Part shown: one piece after another, positions 1 to 5,039 of the stretch
How positions within the stretch are numbered: the stretch's first letter is position 1
How the letters are laid out: each line of letters begins with the position of its first letter
Origin: Chlamydiota bacterium
Lineage (GTDB): Bacteria > Chlamydiota > Chlamydiia > Chlamydiales > SM23-39
Reading direction: 5' to 3'
Length of the DNA stretch: 12,162 bases
NCBI GenBank assembly: GCA_021772165.1
Contig: JAJFMM010000205.1
Span: 1-12,162 of the forward strand
The notes under the pieces: model-generated
The model's database searches: none
What the model was told of the DNA's origin: nothing
The model's input: only the letters and a program-made list of their open reading frames with translations
Made by a program: the position numbers and the translations under genes

Positions 1-494
1 CCTTAGTAAAAAAAGCAGCGCCCAAAGTAGCGGAAACGGTTCATCAGCTTCCCCCTTTAGTGGCAGCAGCAACGCCGCCTAAAAAGCCGGTCGCTCCGGC
101 GCCCGTTGTGGCAGCAGCTCCCGCTCCAAAAGCTCTGGCGCAAGTCACCGTAAAAAAGGGTGATACTCTCGAAAAGATTGCCAGACTCAATCATACCAGT
201 GTAGATGAGCTTGTGCGTACCAATCAGCTCTCCAGTAGCTTTCTCCGCATTGGTCAGAAACTCAAGATCCCTGGTGAAAAAGGTCAGATTGCTGCCCACA
301 AACCTCTTCCCCATGCAGACAAGCGTCCCTTAGAAGCATCTCAGATGGAATACTACACAGTAAAAGTCGGAGACAATCCTTGGACGATTGCCATGAAGCA
401 TCATCTCAAAGTCGATGAACTTTTAAAGATCAACGATCTCAATGAAGATAAGGCGCGTCGTCTGAAACCGGGGGATCGTCTTAGAATTCGATGA
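1..494 (+). CDS. LysM-repeat envelope protein (NlpD-like), 5' end cut by the window
   Basis: The frame is open from the first base (first whole codon at 3), so the start lies upstream; a GTG at 60 is internal, inside a low-complexity stretch. About 45 Ala/Pro/Lys-rich residues form a probable periplasmic linker. Two LysM peptidoglycan-binding repeats follow, at about 144-272 (VKKGDTLEKIA ... LRIGQKLKIP) and 351-491 (VKVGDNPWTIA ... LKPGDRLRIR). The protein ends right after the second repeat, so no C-terminal M23 (LytM) peptidase domain is present in the visible part. It probably tethers to septal glycan in the periplasm. Its TGA overlaps the ftsW ATG by four bases, implying translational coupling. 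Position before ftsW matches chlamydial CT759 (nlpD) as I remember the order. LysM assignment is firm; NlpD orthology is likely but unproven. Confidence 0.88.
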   Translation, partial: LVKKAAPKVAETVHQLPPLVAAATPPKKPVAPAPVVAAAPAPKALAQVTVKKGDTLEKIARLNHTSVDELVRTNQLSSSFLRIGQKLKIPGEKGQIAAHKPLPHADKRPLEASQMEYYTVKVGDNPWTIAMKHHLKVDELLKINDLNEDKARRLKPGDRLRIR

Positions 495-1597
495 ATCGTG
501 CTTCACTTGGGCTGATCATCCCGGTCTCACTTCTTTTTGCTGTCGGATTGCTGATGGTGTTCAACACTACGGCAGCTGAAATCCTCGATCGCTCTCTCGA
601 TGTGAGTATGCACTCGGCGCTGCTCAAGCAGTTTTCTTATGGAGTCGTCGGTCTTATTGTAGGCATTCTTGTCTATTACTACGGCTATCAAGCGATCCTG
701 AAGCATAGCCTGCCTCTGCTCATCGCTACAACTCTTCTGCTCGTGCTCGTCTTTGTGCCCTCCATTGGACAAACGATCAATGGCGCGAGGCGCTGGATCG
801 GCTTTGCCGGATACACTTTTCAGCCCTCGGAATGTGCAAAAATTCTCATCCCCCTCTGCTATATCCGCTGGACACTTGCGCAAACAAAGCCGATGGCTCT
901 CCGGCCTTTTGGCAAGACGCTGCTGCTTCTGTTGATTCCCGCTACGCTTATCTTGTTCGAGCCGGACAATGGGACCGCTGTGATTATTTTTGCCTCTCTG
1001 ACGGTGCTTTTCTGGCTCACACGCATTCGCTGGACCTATTGGGTGTTGCCTCTTTGTGTGATCGCCTCAGTAGGTGTGCTGGCCGCCTCTCGTATGCCGC
1101 ACGTGCCCGATCGGATTCGCGTCTATCTGCATCCTGAACTCGATCTAAGAGGAAAGGGGCACCAGCCGTACCAGGCAAAAATTGCCGCCGGCTCCGGTCA
1201 GCTTCTGGGACGTGGATTGGGAGAGAGTCTGCAAAAACTCAACTATCTGCCAGAGGCTCGAAGTGACTACATCGCGGCAATCTTTGCCGAGGAGTGCGGC
1301 TTTGTCGGCATCTTGGCGCTCATCGCCCTCTACATGTCTTTTGCTTACGCGGGATTTGTTGTTGCGATTCGTGCTCCGGATCGAGCGGGATTTTTGATCG
1401 CGTCATTCCTCACGTTTCTCATTGCGTTTCAGGCTTTTTTGAATCTAGGGATCGTCTCGGGACTCTTGCCGAGTAAGGGGATGACGCTGCCCTTCTTTTC
1501 TCAAGGAGGAAGCTCTCTCATCATGAACATCGTCGCACTTTTTCTTCTGCTCGATATCTCTCGCTCTTCTAAAAAGCGTGTTTCAATCTCTGACTGA
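491..1597 (+). CDS. ftsW: FtsW, SEDS-family septal peptidoglycan glycosyltransferase
   Basis: This 368-residue polytopic membrane protein polymerises lipid II into glycan strands at the division site, normally with a class B penicillin-binding protein. SEDS motifs are in order: NGARRWI with QPSE (about residues 97-115), EPDNGTA (about 157-163), YQAKIAAGSGQLLGRGLG, then LPEARSDYIAAIFAEE and LPSKGMTLPFFSQGGSSL near the C terminus. D259 in the ARSDYIA motif aligns with the catalytic aspartate known in RodA/FtsW. The GLLPSKG...SQGGSS signature and position next to murG favour FtsW over RodA. Around ten hydrophobic segments are visible, as expected. The start ATG overlaps the previous stop (ATGA). 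The last 29 bases overlap the convergent HIT-family gene. Chlamydiae lack FtsZ, so FtsW must be recruited differently; this last point is established for the phylum, not read here. Confidence 0.96.
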   Translation: MNRASLGLIIPVSLLFAVGLLMVFNTTAAEILDRSLDVSMHSALLKQFSYGVVGLIVGILVYYYGYQAILKHSLPLLIATTLLLVLVFVPSIGQTINGARRWIGFAGYTFQPSECAKILIPLCYIRWTLAQTKPMALRPFGKTLLLLLIPATLILFEPDNGTAVIIFASLTVLFWLTRIRWTYWVLPLCVIASVGVLAASRMPHVPDRIRVYLHPELDLRGKGHQPYQAKIAAGSGQLLGRGLGESLQKLNYLPEARSDYIAAIFAEECGFVGILALIALYMSFAYAGFVVAIRAPDRAGFLIASFLTFLIAFQAFLNLGIVSGLLPSKGMTLPFFSQGGSSLIMNIVALFLLLDISRSSKKRVSISD

Positions 1598-2822
1598 TCT
1601 CTTGGACGACCGATTGCATCTCTTCAGCAGATACGGGCTTTTCAAACTCGTAGTTGAGAGAGAAGAAGAGCTGACGCAAGACTTGGGGCGTGAGCATCAT
1701 GTGCATGTGGGTGTGGCCTACTGTTTGCCCCACTGCCGGACCATCTTGCGTATACATCGTGATATCTGTGCGTCCTGTTTTTTCTTCAAGCACCTTCGCC
1801 AGCTTTTGTGCCAGCTGATGGATATCTTTCACTTCATCTTCTCGAAGAAGTTCCGTTGTGCGGAGATGGCGTTTGGGAACAATGAGGAAATGCGCTCCGG
1901 GAGTGGCCGGTTTGAAGTTGTAGAAGAGTCGCGAGAGCTCTGTTTCATAGACTGTTTGCTTGGCGATGACTGAGCTGTTGCAGAAAGCGCAGCCTCGAGC
2001 GACATCCCTGGTTTGTTGATCGGGAATTTTTTGAGGCGTGGGCGCTCTTTGAAAGCGAAAGCCTTCTTTGTGCAAGATATGCTCGACACATTCTAAAATC
2101 TTTGCCGCGCCGCTGGTGAAGTGAGAGCGTTTGATCAGCCAGTCTCGGATCGGATCAGCGGTTCGCTTCGTGCAAAAAGGAATCTTTTGTCCATTTTGCA
2201 GAATCTCTTTCCAAAAGGCATAGTCTTCGCTTTTTTCCGCGTCAGAGGGAGCGGGGATCGATGGAGGGAAACGGCCTCGGAAGATTACGTAGTTATTGCA
2301 CTCGACTTTATCCCAGAAGTTGTTCGCTTGCGCGGAATCCATCCGAGCGGGAATGACTTCAATCGTATAGCGCTTGGAGAGTTGTCCCGGTTGCGGTTCA
2401 TTCCACTGAGCAATCACAGCGCGAAGGCCAAGCGTTTCTTGCAGCGTTGTTACGATTTTATTCACCGTGCTTTTGAGCTGAATGGCTTCTTCTGAGGTAA
2501 CTTCTGAAAAGGAGGTCGGACGCTTGAGCGCTACCCAAAGATGGTGGCGTACTCGAGGGTGGGAGGGAGCGAAAACCTCAATTTCTTCGTTTTCCCAGAG
2601 AAGGGAGGGGATTTCGCTAGAATCAGCAGAAATTGGGGATTCCGGAGGAATGGGAGATGGATTGCCAAAAGAGATCGTAACGAGCTGATGCTGAGAGAGG
2701 ATGTTTTCGACGGTCTGGTAAGCTAATCCTTGAGATGCAAGAAAAGATTCCCAGTCGCTTTTCTGGGTTTCGTCCAAGATCCATTCTTCATGAGAGAGTG
2801 GGAAAGAGAGAGGTATGTCCAT
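1569..2822 (-). CDS. Tandem HIT-fold protein with one intact and one degenerate HIT domain
   Basis: The C-terminal half is a clear HIT-superfamily domain: a CAFC zinc-type pair, HFLIVPKRH, and the triad motif GHTHMHMM, typical of nucleotide hydrolases/transferases acting on nucleoside phosphates through a His nucleophile. The N-terminal half looks like a second copy of the same fold: HPRVRHHLWVALKRP parallels KPATPGAHFLIVPKRH, each followed by a helix and a QW/YTQDGP-type turn. At the triad position, however, it reads RYTIEVIPAR, so the histidines are lost, and it has no CxxC. Two-lobed HIT architecture recalls GalT and Ap4A phosphorylase, but substrate cannot be read from sequence. I chose ATG 2822 (417 residues) because AGAGGA precedes it at good distance. 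In-frame ATG 2924 and TTG 2939 lack a ribosome site and would add 34 or 39 residues. It lies between ftsW and murG on the opposite strand. Confidence 0.85.
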   Translation of the reverse strand: MDIPLSFPLSHEEWILDETQKSDWESFLASQGLAYQTVENILSQHQLVTISFGNPSPIPPESPISADSSEIPSLLWENEEIEVFAPSHPRVRHHLWVALKRPTSFSEVTSEEAIQLKSTVNKIVTTLQETLGLRAVIAQWNEPQPGQLSKRYTIEVIPARMDSAQANNFWDKVECNNYVIFRGRFPPSIPAPSDAEKSEDYAFWKEILQNGQKIPFCTKRTADPIRDWLIKRSHFTSGAAKILECVEHILHKEGFRFQRAPTPQKIPDQQTRDVARGCAFCNSSVIAKQTVYETELSRLFYNFKPATPGAHFLIVPKRHLRTTELLREDEVKDIHQLAQKLAKVLEEKTGRTDITMYTQDGPAVGQTVGHTHMHMMLTPQVLRQLFFSLNYEFEKPVSAEEMQSVVQEISQRLKHAF

Positions 2823-2826
2823 AAAA

Positions 2827-2832
2827 TCCTCT
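2827..2832 (-). promoter_or_regulatory. Ribosome binding site that decides the HIT-gene start
   Basis: On the minus strand this reads AGAGGA, followed by TTTT and ATG at 2822. No comparable purine run precedes the upstream in-frame candidates at 2924 or 2939, so the shorter protein is preferred. Confidence 0.6.
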
Positions 2833-2845
2833 ATAAAAGCCGAGC

Positions 2846-2875
2846 AGTATCTTTGAAAAGGAAGTTTTTTAACAA
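2846..2875 (-). promoter_or_regulatory. Candidate minus-strand promoter for the HIT-family gene
   Basis: On the minus strand TTGTTA (2870-2875) is followed after 18 bases by GATACT (2846-2851). Each box matches the sigma70-type consensus only partly (4 of 6). The expected start of transcription would fall just ahead of the AGAGGA ribosome site. It sits back to back with the better plus-strand promoter. The match is weak in an A+T-rich stretch, so it may be chance. Confidence 0.35.
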
Positions 2876-2885
2876 GAGGGGAATA

Positions 2886-2914
2886 TTGATTTTTAACATG
2901 GATTGGGTTATTAT
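2886..2914 (+). promoter_or_regulatory. Sigma70-type promoter for the 2949-3962 gene and probably murG onward
   Basis: TTGATT (2886-2891), a 17-base spacer, then TATTAT (2909-2914). Spacing is ideal and the -10 box matches TATAAT in 5 of 6 positions. Initiation near 2921 would leave a leader of about 28 bases carrying AAGGTG before ATG 2949. It would also exclude the longer in-frame start at 2898. This is the best promoter match I found in the window and lies upstream of a run of closely spaced cell-wall genes. Confidence 0.6.
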
Positions 2915-2937
2915 TAGCACTCATAGTAATTTTGAAC

Positions 2938-2943
2938 AAGGTG
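2938..2943 (+). promoter_or_regulatory. Ribosome binding site deciding the start at 2949
   Basis: AAGGTG ends five bases before ATG 2949. The reading frame stays open upstream to 2730, but those codons run through the promoter and the start of the divergent HIT gene, so ATG 2949 is preferred. Confidence 0.6.
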
Positions 2944-2948
2944 ATAGT

Positions 2949-3962
2949 ATGAGTGCCATTAATGAATTATCTCTTTCTGTGAGAGATCTTACAAGTGGTA
3001 TTAGAAATTTGGAAGGAGCGAAGAAGGATGTAAGGATCCGGATAATGGGAATCGATCCTGCTTTGGTCGGAGTGTCTCGCTATAGTAGAGGTCAATCGAT
3101 GATTTCTCGTCTTTTTACGGATTTTCTATGCATGCTCTCCAGATTCTTTTATTCCTATTACGCGGATAGCGATCTCCAACACCTTAGCTTATTGGGTAAG
3201 AGCATTCACTCGATGAAAAGTGAATTAGCCGAATGCCAGAAACAGATACAGTCCCTCCAAGAAAAAGAGGGGAATCTGAGAAAGACAGAAAGGACGGGTG
3301 CTTTCGCCGGAGCTGTCATAGGTGGTTTAACAGCGTGTCTAGCAGGGGCTACGGTAGCGACTTCTTTGGCAGCGTCTCTCCTTGGTTTGGGAGCCGGTTA
3401 TTGGGCTGCATCCCTTGAAAGTGAAAAGGCTGCTAAAAGCTCGGAGCCTGAAATCATAAAGCCTGCTGTCCAAAGCCCTGCTGAAAAAGCTCAAGCAGAA
3501 TTTAAGTTTAATCTCATGGCATTGGCCATGAATTTTGATGGCGATTGTGCTGAGCTGGCCGATTTCCTTGTGTATAAATTCATGCCTCAAAACGTGAAGT
3601 CTCTGGAGTTTCAGAAAACAGAGAGTCCATTCGTAAGAGCCTTTACGCTGACGTTGACAAATCCTATTTCTACAGAGATTACCAGGGTTGGTAATAATGG
3701 GTGGAGCCCAGCGCAAGGCATGAGGATGTCAGCCAGTGAGGTCATTACTGGGCGCATAGATGCTGAGAACAGTCGATTGGTCTTCGACGATCATCAGTTG
3801 ATATCGTCAAAATGGTGGGGAACCGTATCGGCCAGATTGATAGAGGTCCAGATCGAGAACGACAAGATCTGGTTCACAGGAGTCAACTCTTTGAGGCAGG
3901 GAGATGTTCCATTTACTCTCCATCAACTAACAGAAACGTTTAAATATCTCGACTGGTCTTGA
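2949..3962 (+). CDS. Unrecognised coiled-coil protein with bilobed hydrophobic segment (Inc-like architecture)
   Basis: I do not recognise this 337-residue protein. In order it shows: an amphipathic N terminus; an aromatic, hydrophobic patch at about 51-72 (SRLFTDFL ... FFYSYY); a predicted coiled coil at about 75-115 rich in Leu/Glu/Lys/Gln; a Gly/Ala-rich hydrophobic stretch at about 117-154 long enough for a two-pass hairpin; a charged linker; and a C-terminal domain (about 180-337) of alternating polar and hydrophobic strands ending in YLDWS. A long hydrophobic hairpin beside a coiled coil is the usual plan of chlamydial inclusion-membrane proteins, which are type III secreted, but I infer this from layout only. 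It has its own promoter and runs 33 bases ahead of murG. Sampled lines suggest somewhat lower G+C than murC. It could equally be a bacterial inner-membrane protein. Confidence 0.75.
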   Translation: MSAINELSLSVRDLTSGIRNLEGAKKDVRIRIMGIDPALVGVSRYSRGQSMISRLFTDFLCMLSRFFYSYYADSDLQHLSLLGKSIHSMKSELAECQKQIQSLQEKEGNLRKTERTGAFAGAVIGGLTACLAGATVATSLAASLLGLGAGYWAASLESEKAAKSSEPEIIKPAVQSPAEKAQAEFKFNLMALAMNFDGDCAELADFLVYKFMPQNVKSLEFQKTESPFVRAFTLTLTNPISTEITRVGNNGWSPAQGMRMSASEVITGRIDAENSRLVFDDHQLISSKWWGTVSARLIEVQIENDKIWFTGVNSLRQGDVPFTLHQLTETFKYLDWS

Positions 3963-3987
3963 CAAATCTTCTGATTGAGAACAAAAT
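3959..3987 (+). promoter_or_regulatory. Possible promoter immediately before murG
   Basis: A perfect TTGACA (3959-3964) overlaps the stop codon of the preceding gene. After 17 bases comes CAAAAT (3982-3987), 4 of 6 matches to the -10 consensus. Initiation would fall near 3994, leaving almost no leader before the preferred murG GTG at 3996, which weakens the case. Confidence 0.28.
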
Positions 3988-3995
3988 CCTGCTTT

Positions 3996-5039
3996 GTGAA
4001 AAAAAAAAGAATTCTCATAGCAGCAGGAGGAAGTGGGGGTCATCTTCTTCCGGCGCAGCAGCTCTCCCTTTCTCTCAAAGAGCATGCTGACGTTGTTTTT
4101 GCGGGACATAGACTTTCGCAATCTGCTTTTTTTGAGCATGACCAATTTCCCTTCCATTCCATTGAAGCCGCCCCGCTATCTTTTAAGAGACTCTTCTCGT
4201 TTGCCTGGATCAGCTGCCGATCTATAGTAAAAGCCATACGGCTCTTGAGATCCTTTCAGCCCGATCTAGTCATCGGTTTCGGCAGCTATCATAGTTTTCC
4301 CGTTATGACTGCAGCGGTTCTCTTGAGAAAAAAGATCTCTCTTTTTGAAGCGAATTGTCAGCTCGGCAAAGTCAATCGTCTCTTTTCTCCTTTTGCACAA
4401 TCGACGGTAGCGCAGTTTCCTCTGCAGAGTACAATCGATCTCGTGCCTCTTCTTCCTTGGAAAGAGCGTGCGCCGGCGAGGGATAAAAGAGAGGCCAAAC
4501 AGCTCTACGGTCTCGATCCTGACAAAACGACTTATCTGGTTTTTGGCGGCTCGCAAGGTGCAGCTTTTTTAAATAGAGCTATTCCTGCGGCGTTAGACTC
4601 TTCTATGCAAGCGATCCATCTGGCGGGAAAAGAGGAGCGCGTCGAGATGGTAGTGCGTTTTTATAGAGAGAGAGGCATTGCTGCTTCTGTAAAAGCGTAT
4701 GAGCCGGAGATGGACAGCGCGTATGCTGCCGCCGATTTTGCCATTTGCCGTTCAGGTGCATCTACGATGGCAGAATTAATCGCATATGAATTGCCGGCGC
4801 TTCTGATCCCTTTTCCCTTCTCTGCTGACAGTCATCAGATCACCAACGCCGAGTTCTTGGCGAAAAAGATCAATGGCGCGACAATGCTGTTAGAAGCTGA
4901 GTCGCATCAAGAGGCTCTGATGAGCAAACTGAACGATTTGATCGATCAGCGAGAGGCGTTTCAAGAAGCGCTCAGAGTCTATCGCAAAGAGTGCGAGGGT
5001 AGAATGAGCTTCGCTGCTCGCATCCTGGGGGAAAAATGA
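3996..5039 (+). CDS. murG: MurG, UDP-GlcNAc:lipid I N-acetylglucosaminyltransferase
   Basis: MurG adds GlcNAc to lipid I on the cytoplasmic face of the membrane, giving lipid II for FtsW. The 347 residues match the family length (about 355). Visible motifs: the N-terminal glycine loop AAGGSGGHLLPA (residues 9-20), the second loop GGSQGA (184-189), and the donor-binding region ICRSGASTMAEL (250-261), where E260 aligns with the ribose-binding glutamate, followed by HQ at 280-281. The start is chosen as GTG 3996 because the protein then begins in the usual MurG way (MKKKRILIAAGG). An in-frame TTG at 3975 would add seven residues, and neither has a clear ribosome site. Ten adenines follow the GTG. 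Its stop overlaps murC-ddl by four bases (ATGA). In Chlamydia, murG directly follows ftsW; here two genes intervene. Confidence 0.95.
   Translation: MKKKRILIAAGGSGGHLLPAQQLSLSLKEHADVVFAGHRLSQSAFFEHDQFPFHSIEAAPLSFKRLFSFAWISCRSIVKAIRLLRSFQPDLVIGFGSYHSFPVMTAAVLLRKKISLFEANCQLGKVNRLFSPFAQSTVAQFPLQSTIDLVPLLPWKERAPARDKREAKQLYGLDPDKTTYLVFGGSQGAAFLNRAIPAALDSSMQAIHLAGKEERVEMVVRFYRERGIAASVKAYEPEMDSAYAAADFAICRSGASTMAELIAYELPALLIPFPFSADSHQITNAEFLAKKINGATMLLEAESHQEALMSKLNDLIDQREAFQEALRVYRKECEGRMSFAARILGEK

Noticed and set aside
2823..2939. N-terminal extension of the HIT gene to ATG 2924 or TTG 2939
   Set aside because: No ribosome site upstream, and it would overlap the plus-strand promoter; AGAGGA before ATG 2822 is decisive.
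2730..2948. N-terminal extension of the Inc-like gene back to 2730 or 2898
   Set aside because: The extension would run across the promoter and the start of the divergent gene; ATG 2949 has the only good ribosome site.
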